From NCBI GenBank assembly GCA_012840485.1, contig DULG01000019.1:124001-188000 (forward strand): a DNA stretch of 64,000 bases. The letters run 5' to 3'. The position numbers were made by a program, and so were the translations under genes. This document shows positions 10,011 to 18,607 of this stretch, piece by piece (the first letter of the stretch is position 1; each line of letters begins with the position of its first letter). Below the pieces are notes generated by a model. That model made no database searches and was not told where the DNA came from. It was given only the letters and a program-made list of their open reading frames with translations. Origin of the DNA: Clostridia bacterium. Lineage in GTDB: Bacteria > Bacillota > Thermoanaerobacteria > Thermoanaerobacterales > Thermoanaerobacteraceae.

Positions 10011-10271
10011 ATGGAAGTATTAAAAGTTTCAGCAAAATCTAATCCAAATGCTGTAGCAGGAGCATTGGCAGGGGTGTTAAGGGAGCGTGGAGGTGCAGAA
10101 GTACAAGCGATAGGTGCAGGAGCAATAAACCAAGCTGTAAAAGCTGTTGCAATTGCAAGGGGTTTTGTAGCTCCAAGCGGAATTGACTTGATATGCATTC
10201 CTGCTTTTACAGACATTGAAATAGACGGTGAAGAGAGGACAGCAATAAAGTTAATTGTAGAGCCAAGATAA
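10011..10271 (+). CDS. spoVS: Stage V sporulation protein S
   Basis: An 86-residue Alba-fold protein: MEVLKVSAKSNPNAVAGALAG and VQAIGAGAINQAVKA are the nearly invariant SpoVS sequence. It is a small regulator of septation, coat assembly and cortex formation in sporulating bacteria, acting by an unknown mechanism. RBS AAGGGGG precedes the ATG. It has its own sigma-H promoter upstream and a strong terminator downstream, so it is a single-gene unit. Confidence 0.96.
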   Translation: MEVLKVSAKSNPNAVAGALAGVLRERGGAEVQAIGAGAINQAVKAVAIARGFVAPSGIDLICIPAFTDIEIDGEERTAIKLIVEPR

Positions 10272-10303
10272 AAAATAACCTGCATTTTGCAGGTTATTTT
10301 AAA
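10272..10303 (+). terminator. Terminator after spoVS
   Basis: Arms 10272-10283 and 10289-10300 form a perfect 12 bp stem, AAAATAACCTGC/GCAGGTTATTTT, with a five-base ATTTT loop and a T-rich end. It starts one base after the stop codon. Confidence 0.85.
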
Positions 10304-10341
10304 TTATAGCTAAAATTTAAATAAAAGAAAGGTTGGTATAA

Positions 10342-11172
10342 ATGTTTGCAGATTTACACATGCACTCAAAAGCTTCAGATGGAACTAATTCACCTTTGGA
10401 AGTAGTTAGGCTTGCAAAAGATCATGACCTTAACTGTATAGCCCTTACAGACCATGACACAATTGATGGTCTAGAAGAAGCTATAAAAGCCTCTTATGAG
10501 TATAAAATAGAAGTCATCCCTGGAATTGAATTTAATTGCTATTACAAAGACCAAGAAGTCCACATCTTGGGTTATTTTATAAATTATCACGATAAAAAAT
10601 TCGTTGAAAAATTAGAAGAAATGAAGAGATTGAGAAATAACAGGGCAAGAGCCATATTAAAAAAATTAAATAACCTGGGCTTTGATATCACTATAGAAGA
10701 TGTATTGGAATTTACAAGTGAAAAATTTATAGGAAGACCTCACATAGCAAGGGCTATGGTGAAGAAAAATTACGTAGAAAGTGTAAAAGAAGCCTTTGAA
10801 AAATACATAGGAGTAGGAGCCCCTGCTTATGTAGAAAGATATAGAATCACTCCTTTTGAAGCAATAGAATATATTTTGCAAAATGGGGGTGTATCTGTCT
10901 TAGCTCATCCAGGACTGCTTCAAAATGATAGCATTATTGAAGAATTAACCTACAAAGGTTTAGTAGGTATAGAGGTTTACCATTCAAAACATACTTCTGA
11001 GGATGTAAAAAAATATCTAGCCGAAGCTAAAAAATACAATTTAATTATAACTGGTGGGTCGGATTTTCATGGAGTAGAAGTAGATGGAAGAGACCTTTTA
11101 GGAACAATAAAGTTAGATTATGAATATGTAGAAATATTAAAAAGTAAGGCTAAATCAAATATAGAACTTTAA
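10342..11172 (+). CDS. PHP-domain phosphoesterase (YciV/RnaAM-like)
   Basis: 276 residues. It begins MFADLHMHSKASDGTNSPLE (the HxH metal pair of PHP domains), then ALTDHDTIDGL, PGIEFNCYY, LAHPG and GGSDFHG. All PHP metal motifs are present. Relatives of this length hydrolyse 3',5'-nucleoside bisphosphates or act as 5'-3' oligoribonuclease; which applies here is not visible. RBS AAAGG precedes the ATG. It sits alone between spoVS and aspB. Confidence 0.85.
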   Translation: MFADLHMHSKASDGTNSPLEVVRLAKDHDLNCIALTDHDTIDGLEEAIKASYEYKIEVIPGIEFNCYYKDQEVHILGYFINYHDKKFVEKLEEMKRLRNNRARAILKKLNNLGFDITIEDVLEFTSEKFIGRPHIARAMVKKNYVESVKEAFEKYIGVGAPAYVERYRITPFEAIEYILQNGGVSVLAHPGLLQNDSIIEELTYKGLVGIEVYHSKHTSEDVKKYLAEAKKYNLIITGGSDFHGVEVDGRDLLGTIKLDYEYVEILKSKAKSNIEL

Positions 11173-11290
11173 CTAATGTTTTTTAAAAAACTTTTATGTG
11201 ACTAAACTTAAAATTTTTGTAGAAATCTCAAAATAATTAAGTTAAAATAGTAGTTGTGATATGTATAACAAATGTAGGGAGGTGCAAAAA
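11173..11290. other. Intergenic region before aspB, no confident element
   Basis: A 118 bp AT-rich gap. A short T/A palindrome (GTTTTTTAAAAAAC, about 11178-11191) may be a weak terminator for the PHP gene. TATAAC- and TAAAAT-like hexamers are present but lack well-spaced -35 partners. I see no T-box or riboswitch. Confidence 0.4.
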
Positions 11291-12478
11291 TTGAACTTAT
11301 CACAAAATGCTTTGCAGATTACCCCTTCTATGACATTAGAGATAACTGCTAAAGCAAAGCAGTTAAAGACACAAGGTGTAGATGTAATAGACTTTGGTGT
11401 AGGAGAACCAGACTTTGACACTCCTGATTACATAAAGGAAGCAGCAATTGAAGCTATAAAAAAAGGCTACACAAAATACACACCTTCTTCAGGAATTATT
11501 GAACTAAAAAAGGTAGTCTGTGAAAAACTTCTAAGGGACAATGAGCTTAAATACCAACCCGAACAAATTGTCATATCAAATGGTGCTAAACATTCAATAT
11601 ACAATGCCTTATGTGCAATTCTAAATCCTGGAGATGAAGTTATTATATCTGTACCCTATTGGTTAAGCTATCCTGAGATGGTAAGACTAGCTTATGGAAA
11701 ACCTGTCTTTGTAAAAACTAAACAAGAAAATGACTTTAAAATTACAGCAGAAGAATTAAAAAGCACCATAACTTCAAAAACAAAAGCTTTGATTTTAAAC
11801 AGTCCAAATAACCCTACAGGCGCAGTGTATACCAAAAAAGAATTAGAAGAACTTGCAAAAGTCATTGAAGAAGCAAATATTTTTGTCATTTCAGATGAAA
11901 TATATGAGAAATTAATATACGAGGGAGAACACGTAAGTATAGCTTCTTTAGGAGAAAAAATTAAAGACCTTACAATTGTAGTAAACGGTATGTCCAAAGC
12001 CTATGCTATGACAGGATGGAGAATAGGTTATACCGCTTCTTCATTAGAACTTGCAAAAGTCATGTCTAACATACAAAGTCACACCACTTCAAATCCTAAC
12101 TCAATTGCCCAATACGCTAGCGTAGTTGCTTTATCAGGGGATGAAAGTGTCATTAGAAAGATGGCAGAAGAGTTCAATAGAAGAAGAATTTACATGGTGG
12201 ATAGGATAAACAAGATAAAAGGATTAAAATCAAATAAACCTCAAGGGGCTTTTTATGTGATGGTAAATATAGAGGAATATATAGGTAAAGAGATAAATGG
12301 GAGGATTATAAGAGGCTCATTAGACTTTGCAAATGCTTTAATTGAAGGTGCAAATGTAGCTGTGGTCCCCGCTTTACCTTTTGGAATGGACAACTACATT
12401 AGAATTTCTTATGCTACTTCCCTTGAGAATATTGAAAAAGGTTTAAATAGAATTGAAGAGTTTTTAAATAAAGCATAA
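11291..12478 (+). CDS. aspB: Pyridoxal-phosphate aspartate aminotransferase (class I)
   Basis: A fold-type I aminotransferase interconverting aspartate/2-oxoglutarate and oxaloacetate/glutamate. 395 residues. The N-terminus is LSQNALQITPSMTLEITAKA. Signatures include VGEPDFDTPDYI, NSPNNPTGAVY, SDEIYEKLIY and NGMSKAYAMTGWRIGY, whose Lys (about residue 235) binds PLP. The frame is open from 11261, but GGGAGGTG at 11278-11285 points to the TTG at 11291, which also gives the family N-terminus. purB follows after 13 bases, linking aspartate supply to a purine enzyme that uses it. Confidence 0.92.
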   Translation: MNLSQNALQITPSMTLEITAKAKQLKTQGVDVIDFGVGEPDFDTPDYIKEAAIEAIKKGYTKYTPSSGIIELKKVVCEKLLRDNELKYQPEQIVISNGAKHSIYNALCAILNPGDEVIISVPYWLSYPEMVRLAYGKPVFVKTKQENDFKITAEELKSTITSKTKALILNSPNNPTGAVYTKKELEELAKVIEEANIFVISDEIYEKLIYEGEHVSIASLGEKIKDLTIVVNGMSKAYAMTGWRIGYTASSLELAKVMSNIQSHTTSNPNSIAQYASVVALSGDESVIRKMAEEFNRRRIYMVDRINKIKGLKSNKPQGAFYVMVNIEEYIGKEINGRIIRGSLDFANALIEGANVAVVPALPFGMDNYIRISYATSLENIEKGLNRIEEFLNKA

Positions 12479-12491
12479 CGAGGAGGTAAAT

Positions 12492-13913
12492 ATGCGAGAT
12501 ACTTATCAAAGCCCTTTAATTATAAGATATGCCAGTAAAGAAATGGCTCAAATTTTTTCTGACGATGAAAAATTTAAAACTTGGAGAAAGCTATGGGTCG
12601 CATTAGCAAAGAGCCAAAAAAAATTAGGGCTTAATATTACAGATGAACAAATAAAAGAAATGGAAGAAAATATAGACAATATAAATTATGAAGATGCAGA
12701 AAAATTTGAAAAGGAATTTAGACACGATGTAATGGCTCATATACACGCCTATGGTCTTTTATGCCCAAAGGCAAAACCTATAATTCATTTAGGAGCCACC
12801 TCTGCCTTTGTAGATGACAATACAGATATAATACTTATGGACAGAGGTCTTCAACTTATTGAGAAAAAACTTCTCAAGACAATAAAAGTGTTATCTGAAT
12901 TTGCTTTAAAATATAAAGATGTGCCTACTCTAGGTTATACCCACTTTCAGCCAGCTCAACTCACAACAGTAGGAAAAAGAGCTTGCCTGTGGATACAAGA
13001 TTTGATTTTAGACTTACAAGAATTAAGATACAGAAGAGAAAACATAATGTTGAGAGGAGTAAAAGGCACTACTGGCACACAGGCAAGCTTTATGGAACTT
13101 TTTAATGGAGATGAAGAAAAAGTAAAGGAGTTAGACAGATTAGTTGTAGAAAAAATAGGATACAAAAGGTCCTTTCCGGTAACAGGACAAACTTATACCC
13201 GAAAGTATGACTTTATGATTTTATCTGTGTTAAGTGGCATTGCCCAAAGTGCTCACAAATTCAGCAATGACATAAGACTTTTACAGCATTTGAGAGAAAT
13301 TGAAGAACCTTTTGAAGAAAAACAGATAGGATCTTCAGCCATGGCTTATAAAAGGAATCCTATGAGAAGTGAAAGAATGGCTGCACTAAGTAGATACGTC
13401 ATTGTCACACTCTTAAATACATCTATTACTTCTTCTAACCAATGGTTTGAAAGAACGTTGGATGATTCAGCTAACAGGAGAATTGTAATACCTGAGATGT
13501 TTCTTGCGACAGACGCAATACTAAATCTTTATATAAACATAGCCTCTGGATTAAAGGTAAATAAAAAAGTGATTGGAAAAAATGTAATGAAGGAACTTCC
13601 TTTCATGGCTACAGAAAAGATTTTAATGGCAGCAGTAATGAGTGGCGGAGATAGGCAAGAATTGCATGAGGCCATAAGAGTGTATTCTATAAAAGCAGCA
13701 GAAGAAGTTAAAAATGGAGAGGAAAATAGATTGCTTCAATATATCCAGCAGGATGAAAGATTCAGACTTCCAGAAGATAAAATTAAAGAGTTAATTGACC
13801 CTATAAAATTTACAGGAAGAGCTGTAAGCCAAACGGAGGAATATATTAGAGAAATTGTAAATCCTGTTTTAGCAGATTTTAAAGAAGACATAGAAGTAAA
13901 TATTCAAGTATAA
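12492..13913 (+). CDS. purB: Adenylosuccinate lyase, long eukaryote-like form
   Basis: Catalyses fumarate release from adenylosuccinate and SAICAR in purine synthesis. 473 residues, longer than the ~430-residue Bacillus PurB. The fumarase/aspartase signature GSSAMAYKRNPMRSERM is near residue 280. The surrounding sequence (WFERTLDDSANRR, ELPFMATEKILMAAV) resembles the animal/human ADSL clade rather than Bacillus PurB. RBS GAGGAGG precedes the ATG. It is not in a pur operon but pairs with aspB. Confidence 0.92.
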   Translation: MRDTYQSPLIIRYASKEMAQIFSDDEKFKTWRKLWVALAKSQKKLGLNITDEQIKEMEENIDNINYEDAEKFEKEFRHDVMAHIHAYGLLCPKAKPIIHLGATSAFVDDNTDIILMDRGLQLIEKKLLKTIKVLSEFALKYKDVPTLGYTHFQPAQLTTVGKRACLWIQDLILDLQELRYRRENIMLRGVKGTTGTQASFMELFNGDEEKVKELDRLVVEKIGYKRSFPVTGQTYTRKYDFMILSVLSGIAQSAHKFSNDIRLLQHLREIEEPFEEKQIGSSAMAYKRNPMRSERMAALSRYVIVTLLNTSITSSNQWFERTLDDSANRRIVIPEMFLATDAILNLYINIASGLKVNKKVIGKNVMKELPFMATEKILMAAVMSGGDRQELHEAIRVYSIKAAEEVKNGEENRLLQYIQQDERFRLPEDKIKELIDPIKFTGRAVSQTEEYIREIVNPVLADFKEDIEVNIQV

Positions 13914-13927
13914 AATTCATTCACTTT

Positions 13928-13976
13928 CCACATCCCAATATCATAGAATAACAATAAAAATGGTATTGGGATGTGG
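13928..13976. promoter_or_regulatory. Long inverted repeat just before the spoVK-like gene
   Basis: Arms 13928-13944 and 13960-13976 (17 bases each, one central mismatch; CCACATCCCAATA/TATTGGGATGTGG) flank an A-rich 15-base loop. There is no T tract. The right arm ends seven bases before the ATG and covers the G-rich ribosome binding area, so it could be a purB terminator, an operator or a translation-blocking hairpin. Confidence 0.6.
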
Positions 13977-13982
13977 TGGTAG

Positions 13983-14879
13983 ATGGGAGTATGGCCAATT
14001 TTTTTTAAAGAATATAGGATCGAGAAAATAACAGATGATAAACCAAAAGAAGTAGATCCTCCTATAGATGATAAAAAGTTACAGGAAGAGGCTTTAAAAG
14101 AGTTAAATTCTTTGATAGGCCTTAATAAGGTAAAAGAGATTATACACGAAATCTATGCTTTTTCTCAACTTCAAATAAAGAGAAAAAAAGAAGGATTGGC
14201 AACTGATCCCATTGTATTACATATGATATTTAAAGGCAATCCCGGTACTGGCAAAACTACTGTAGCACGGATACTAGGTAAACTACTAAAAAGCATAGGG
14301 GTATTGGAAAAAGGCCATGTGGTGGAAGTTGAAAGAGCAGATTTGGTAGGAGAATACATAGGGCATACTGCTCACAGAGTCCGTGAAAATGTAAAAAAGG
14401 CATTAGACGGGATTTTATTTGTGGATGAAGCTTATTCCTTAGCGCGAGGTGGAGAAAAAGATTTTGGAAAAGAGGCCATCGATACCCTTGTAAAAGAGAT
14501 GGAAGACAACAGAAATAAATTTATTCTCATATTAGCAGGCTATAAATATGAAATGGAATACTTTTTAAACACAAATCCAGGGCTTCGATCTAGATTTCCA
14601 ATACAAATAGATTTTCCTGATTACACAATTGATGAGCTTTTACAAATTGCAGAGGTAATGGTAAAAAATAGACAATATAAGCTTACAGAAAGCGCAAAAA
14701 GAAAATTGATGAAAATATTGATTAGAGATGATAATTCAAGAGAGATGGGAAATGCTAGACTTGTAAGAAACATCATAGAAAGATCAATTAGAAAGCAGGC
14801 TGTAAGGGTTTTAAACAAAGTAAACATTACTAAGGAAGATTTAATCACCATAGACAGCACAGACATCAGAGAGGATTGA
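13983..14879 (+). CDS. spoVK: SpoVK-like AAA ATPase (CbxX/CfqX family)
   Basis: 298 residues. A short N-terminal region is followed by an AAA module with Walker A GNPGTGKTT near residue 85, Walker B GILFVDEAYSLARGG near 142, and sensor/arginine motifs NPGLRSRFP. LIGLNKVKEIIHEI is the CbxX/SpoVK signature. In Bacillus SpoVK is a mother-cell protein needed for spore maturation. RBS is poor (GGTGG), and a strong hairpin covers the leader. The ynbB-like gene follows at once, as in the Bacillus spoVK-ynbA-ynbB region but without the GTPase gene. Confidence 0.85.
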   Translation: MGVWPIFFKEYRIEKITDDKPKEVDPPIDDKKLQEEALKELNSLIGLNKVKEIIHEIYAFSQLQIKRKKEGLATDPIVLHMIFKGNPGTGKTTVARILGKLLKSIGVLEKGHVVEVERADLVGEYIGHTAHRVRENVKKALDGILFVDEAYSLARGGEKDFGKEAIDTLVKEMEDNRNKFILILAGYKYEMEYFLNTNPGLRSRFPIQIDFPDYTIDELLQIAEVMVKNRQYKLTESAKRKLMKILIRDDNSREMGNARLVRNIIERSIRKQAVRVLNKVNITKEDLITIDSTDIRED

Positions 14880-14883
14880 GAAA

Positions 14884-16158
14884 ATGAACACAAAAGAGTT
14901 TTTACAAAATAATTTTCACATCATAACAGATATAATTGACCTAATAGAAAATGCAGAAATAGATTGTTATCCTATATTTCAAAAAATTGATAAGATTGCG
15001 GAATACAATCAGTACAAAGTCCTATATCATTTTCAAAAAAATAAATTGAGTGATATTCACTTTAATGGCACAACAGGCTACGGTTATGGAGACATTGGGC
15101 GAGACACAATTGAAAAGATATACGCAGGAATTTTTGGAATCGATGACGCCCTAGTAAGGCCTCAAATCGTTTCTGGAACCCATGCCATAGCAATAACACT
15201 ATTCGGCAATTTAAAACCAAATGAAGAGCTAATTTCGGCTTGTGGAAGGCCTTATGATACGTTAGAAGAAGTTATAGGAATAAAAGGGGAGGGGAGAGGA
15301 AGTCTAAAAGAATATGGGGTCATATACAAAGAAGTTCCCCTCCTAAAGGATGGAGAAATAGACATAGAAAATGTAAAAAGAGCAATAACGCCAAAAACTA
15401 AAATGGTGATGATTCAGCGCTCAAAAGGATACGACTACAGAAAATCATTGAAGATAGAGGATATAGAAAGAGCAATTTATGAAATTAAGAGTGTAAAAGA
15501 AGATGTAATAGTATTTGTGGATAATTGTTATGGAGAGTTTACTGAAACAAAAGAACCAACAGAAGTAGGAGCTGACATTATGGCAGGGTCTTTAATTAAA
15601 AACGCTGGTGGAGGAATTGCGCCAACAGGAGGATATGTAGTAGGAAAAAAAGAATTAGTTGAAAATGCCGCTTATAAGCTATATGCTCCTGGCATTGGAA
15701 AAGAAGTAGGACCTTCTTTGGACTTAAACCGGTTGATTTTGCAAGGGTTATTTTTTGCACCTCAAGTGGTAGGACAAGCTTTAAAAGGAGCTGTTCTTTT
15801 AGCGAAAATTATGTCAGACTTAGGCTATGAAGTTACTCCAAAATATGACGAAGAAAGAACTGACATAGTTCAAGCTATCAAATTTAAAACTGCTGAAGAG
15901 TTGATATCTTTTATCCAGGGAATACAAATGGGGTCACCAGTAGACTCTCATGTAATTCCTGAACCGTGGGACATGCCAGGATATCAGGATAAAGTCATAA
16001 TGGCAGCAGGAGGATTTATACAAGGATCTTCTATAGAGTTAAGTGCAGATGCACCTATAAGAGAACCTTATATCGCATACGTGCAAGGTGGTCTTACTTA
16101 TCCTCAAGTAAAATTGGCAATAGCTATTGCTTTAAATAATATTAAGGAAAATAGCTGA
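14884..16158 (+). CDS. ynbB: YnbB-type PLP-dependent protein (methionine gamma-lyase / aluminium resistance family)
   Basis: 424 residues. Family signatures are GYGYGDIGRDTIEKIYAGIFG, RPQIVSGTHAIA, VMIQRSKGYDYRKS and GSLIKNAGGGIAPTGGY, whose Lys (about residue 238) should hold PLP. The family is annotated as aluminium resistance protein or methionine gamma-lyase-like, but the reaction is not firmly established. Four bases separate it from spoVK. The stop codon lies inside the terminator stem. Confidence 0.85.
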   Translation: MNTKEFLQNNFHIITDIIDLIENAEIDCYPIFQKIDKIAEYNQYKVLYHFQKNKLSDIHFNGTTGYGYGDIGRDTIEKIYAGIFGIDDALVRPQIVSGTHAIAITLFGNLKPNEELISACGRPYDTLEEVIGIKGEGRGSLKEYGVIYKEVPLLKDGEIDIENVKRAITPKTKMVMIQRSKGYDYRKSLKIEDIERAIYEIKSVKEDVIVFVDNCYGEFTETKEPTEVGADIMAGSLIKNAGGGIAPTGGYVVGKKELVENAAYKLYAPGIGKEVGPSLDLNRLILQGLFFAPQVVGQALKGAVLLAKIMSDLGYEVTPKYDEERTDIVQAIKFKTAEELISFIQGIQMGSPVDSHVIPEPWDMPGYQDKVIMAAGGFIQGSSIELSADAPIREPYIAYVQGGLTYPQVKLAIAIALNNIKENS

Positions 16159-16192
16159 AAGGAAAATTTTCTCCTTTCAGCTATTTTTTTAA
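16149..16192. terminator. Bidirectional terminator between ynbB and the recombinase gene
   Basis: Perfect 15 bp arms AAATAGCTGAAAGGA (16149-16163) and TCCTTTCAGCTATTT (16172-16186) with T7 after it on the plus strand. A shorter U-rich end forms on the minus strand. It separates the convergent ynbB-like and recombinase genes. Confidence 0.88.
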
Positions 16193-17178
16193 TCCTTTTG
16201 TGACAATGGATTTTTATTTACAGCTTCTTTTAATTGCGAATCATCTACATGGGTATAAATTTGCGTCGTAGACACGTTAGAATGCCCTAGGAGCTTTTGT
16301 AAAGTCCTTATATCTACATTACCATACCTGTACATCAAAGTGGCGGCCGTATGGCGCAATTTATGGGCAGAGTATTTTTTACCCTCTAGATTGGCATTTT
16401 TTAAGTGCTTTTTTACAGTATACTGTACAGTTTTAACACTTATTCTTTTAAGCCTTTTACTCAAAAACAAAGCTTTTTTATCTTTTACTCCTTCTTTAGG
16501 TCTTACCTGCAAATACCTATTTATTGCATCAATACAGGCTTCATTTAAGTAAACTGTCCTCTGTTTATTTCCTTTGCCAATGACAGTTAATTTATCGTCT
16601 TTAATATCATCTAAATTTATATTCACCAGTTCAGACACCCTAAAGCCGCAGTTTAAAAACAAGGTGATAATAGCATAGTCTCTTTCTTTAAAAGGTCCAT
16701 CTATGGAGTTTAAAAGTTTTTTACTTTCTTCAAGAGTGAGGTAAATAGGCTGTCTTACAGAAAGTTTTGGTGATTCTAATTCCTGAGTAGGATTTTTATT
16801 TATAAGTTTAGCTTTTTTGTAAAGGTAATTATAAAAAGACCTTAAACTAGCCACTTTTCGAGCGCGAGCAGGGGGAGTATTAGATCTTTCATTTGTGACA
16901 AAATTGAGAAAAGCATATAGGTCGTTTAAATCAACAGATTCTATTAAATCAATATCAACATCAGAAATGTCTATCTCGTCAAATTCAACATTAGGGTCGA
17001 CTTTCCCGTGCCTTTGTTTTAAAAAGCGCAGAAATAAAACCAAATCATAAGCATATGCTTTTACCGTATTAGGAGACCTTGCTTTTACAGTAGAGAAGTA
17101 GTTTAAAAATTCCTCAAGAAGAGAAGGATATTTCATAGTAGAAGTATTATCATGAGCTTCATAATGAGTATCAGCCAT
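16189..17178 (-). CDS. Tyrosine recombinase, XerC/D type, catalytically intact
   Basis: 329 residues, somewhat long for Xer because of an acidic insert (DISDVDIDLIESVDLND, about residues 70-90) in the N-terminal SAM-like domain. The catalytic set is complete: Arg in GFRVSELV, Lys in GKGNKQRT, HKLRH, GHSNVSTTQ and the nucleophile Tyr in IYTHVDDSQ. RBS AAAGGAG precedes the ATG. A 32 bp palindrome overlaps its predicted transcription start. It may be the working Xer enzyme of this cell, since the xerD-like protein at 58.6-59.4 kb has lost these residues. The target site is unknown. Confidence 0.88.
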   Translation of the reverse strand: MADTHYEAHDNTSTMKYPSLLEEFLNYFSTVKARSPNTVKAYAYDLVLFLRFLKQRHGKVDPNVEFDEIDISDVDIDLIESVDLNDLYAFLNFVTNERSNTPPARARKVASLRSFYNYLYKKAKLINKNPTQELESPKLSVRQPIYLTLEESKKLLNSIDGPFKERDYAIITLFLNCGFRVSELVNINLDDIKDDKLTVIGKGNKQRTVYLNEACIDAINRYLQVRPKEGVKDKKALFLSKRLKRISVKTVQYTVKKHLKNANLEGKKYSAHKLRHTAATLMYRYGNVDIRTLQKLLGHSNVSTTQIYTHVDDSQLKEAVNKNPLSQKD

Positions 17179-17202
17179 TATAAAAACTCCTTTCCGTAAA
17201 TC

Positions 17203-17234
17203 TAATTATACGAAATAGTTATTTCGTATAATTA
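17203..17234. promoter_or_regulatory. 32 bp near-perfect palindrome at the recombinase promoter
   Basis: 15 bp arms TAATTATACGAAATA (17203-17217) and TATTTCGTATAATTA (17220-17234) around a GT centre. On the minus strand it lies about 10 bases after the -10 element, over the expected transcription start, where a repressor would bind. The size also fits a tyrosine-recombinase site. It does not resemble a GAAC-N4-GTTC LexA box. Confidence 0.65.
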
Positions 17235-17243
17235 TTTGCATAT

Positions 17244-17273
17244 ATCATAACACAGTTTCTAAGCCAAAATCAA
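17244..17273 (-). promoter_or_regulatory. Sigma-A promoter of the recombinase gene
   Basis: Read on the minus strand: TTGATT (17273-17268), 18 bases, TATGAT (17249-17244). The 17203-17234 palindrome follows directly. Confidence 0.6.
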
Positions 17274-17280
17274 GTATTTT

Positions 17281-17327
17281 ACAAAACCCCAAGGCAAATT
17301 TATAAAACTCACTCCCTGGGGTTTTGT
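17281..17327. terminator. Hairpin at the end of rnhA
   Basis: ACAAAACCCCAAGG (17281-17294) and CCCTGGGGTTTTGT (17314-17327) pair over about 13 of 14 positions. On the minus strand the stem begins inside the last rnhA codons and ends in TTTTGT, so it probably ends the rnhA transcript. The -35 of the recombinase promoter lies just beyond it. Confidence 0.65.
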
Positions 17328-17779
17328 TTTGTATTTCTTTTTATTTGTTCTGTGGCAAGTTTATCACATAAATTGTTATACTCATTATCGGCATGACCTT
17401 TTACTTTAATCCAATTAATCTGATGATCTTTTGAAATCTCTAAAAGCTCTTTCCATAAGTCCTGATTTTCTACTGGTGTTTTATCAGATTTAAGCCAATT
17501 GTTTTTTTGCCACTTTTCAATCCATTCCTCTTTAAAAGCGTTTATCAAATAACTGCTATCACTGTATAAATTAACTCTACAAGACCTTTTTAAAGCTTTT
17601 AAACCCTCTATAGCAGCTTTTAATTCCATTCTATTGTTTGTAGTATTTTCTTCAAAGCCTGATATTTCTTTTTTTATTCCTTTGTAGATTAAAACTGCTG
17701 CCCAGCCGCCAGGACCGGGATTGCCACTGCAAGCCCCGTCTGTGTATATTTCCACTATTTCCTCATTAGAATTGCCCAT
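17309..17779 (-). CDS. rnhA: Ribonuclease H (type HI)
   Basis: Cuts the RNA strand of RNA-DNA hybrids. 156 residues. The catalytic carboxylates are in IYTDGACSGNPGPGG (Asp), NNRMELKAAIEGL (Glu), LYSDSSY (Asp) and KGHADNEYNNLCDKLA (the His-x-Asp region). The start could be the ATG at 17779, coupled to the proC stop two bases upstream, or the GTG at 17755, which has GAGG five bases before it. Both leave the fold intact. It is the last gene of the proC-rnhA pair. Confidence 0.93.
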   Translation of the reverse strand: MGNSNEEIVEIYTDGACSGNPGPGGWAAVLIYKGIKKEISGFEENTTNNRMELKAAIEGLKALKRSCRVNLYSDSSYLINAFKEEWIEKWQKNNWLKSDKTPVENQDLWKELLEISKDHQINWIKVKGHADNEYNNLCDKLATEQIKRNTKQNPRE

Positions 17780-17780
17780 A

Positions 17781-18575
17781 TCATTTCAGTCCTTTTGTTT
17801 TTTGATACGCAGCTGACACTGCTTCAATGACTGTACTTCTCATGGCATTTTTTTCTAAAACTCTTATTCCCTCAATAGTTGTTCCGCCTGGAGATGTTAC
17901 CATATCTTTTAATTGTCCTGGATGAAATCCTGTCTTTAATACCATGTTTCCTGCACCAGATACAGCCTTTGAGGCTAACTTATAGGCGACATCTCTCGGC
18001 AAACCTAAAAGCACTCCGCCATCTGCCAAAGCTTCAATAAACATATAAACAAAGGCTGGACTGCAGCTTGAAACAGCCATCGCAGCATCAATCAACCTTT
18101 CTTCTACTTCTACAATTTCCCCACAGGTTTTGAAAATGTTCTCAACAATTTCTTTATCCTCTGGTTGGATTTCTTTCGAATAGCTTATAGCACTGATACC
18201 TTCTCCTATTAAAGCAGGAGTATTAGGTATTGTCCTCACTATTTTCCCTGTTTTTAAAATATCCTTGACGTGGCTTATGGTTATGCCCGGTGCTATAGTA
18301 ATTATTATTTTTTCTTCAGTTACTTTTCCTTTTATTTCTTCCAATACTGCATTGTAAATATTAGGTTTTACCGCTAAGATAATAACATCCGATTTTTCAG
18401 TTAAGTCAATGTTATCTTTTGCAACTAAAACTCCAAACTCTTTCTCTAATCCTTCGGTTTTTTCTTTCACTGGGTCATAGAGAATCAAATCCTCTGCCTC
18501 TACCAAGTCCGACCTTAATATCCCCTTTATGAGTGCAAGCCCCATATTTCCAACACCTATAAAACCAATCTTCAT
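17781..18575 (-). CDS. proC: Pyrroline-5-carboxylate reductase
   Basis: The last step of proline synthesis, using NAD(P)H. About 264 residues. Rossmann motif KIGFIGVGNMGLALIKG is at the N-terminus. The family C-terminal signature is AYKLASKAVSGAGNMVLKTG followed by HPGQLKDMVTSPGGTTI. A TTG at 18581 is also in frame, but GGGGAG is placed better for the ATG at 18575. rnhA follows directly. Confidence 0.94.
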   Translation of the reverse strand: MKIGFIGVGNMGLALIKGILRSDLVEAEDLILYDPVKEKTEGLEKEFGVLVAKDNIDLTEKSDVIILAVKPNIYNAVLEEIKGKVTEEKIIITIAPGITISHVKDILKTGKIVRTIPNTPALIGEGISAISYSKEIQPEDKEIVENIFKTCGEIVEVEERLIDAAMAVSSCSPAFVYMFIEALADGGVLLGLPRDVAYKLASKAVSGAGNMVLKTGFHPGQLKDMVTSPGGTTIEGIRVLEKNAMRSTVIEAVSAAYQKTKGLK

Positions 18576-18607
18576 CTTCAAAACTCCCCTATTTTCTTTA
18601 TTGCTTC

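Noticed and set aside
11173-11290. T-box or riboswitch before aspB
   Set aside because: The leader is only 118 bp and has no specifier-loop, antiterminator or known aptamer pattern that I can see.
13936-13950. CATAGAAT near spoVK as a sigma-E -10
   Set aside because: No ATATT-type -35 at 13-15 bases upstream, and it lies within the inverted repeat, so the match is not convincing.
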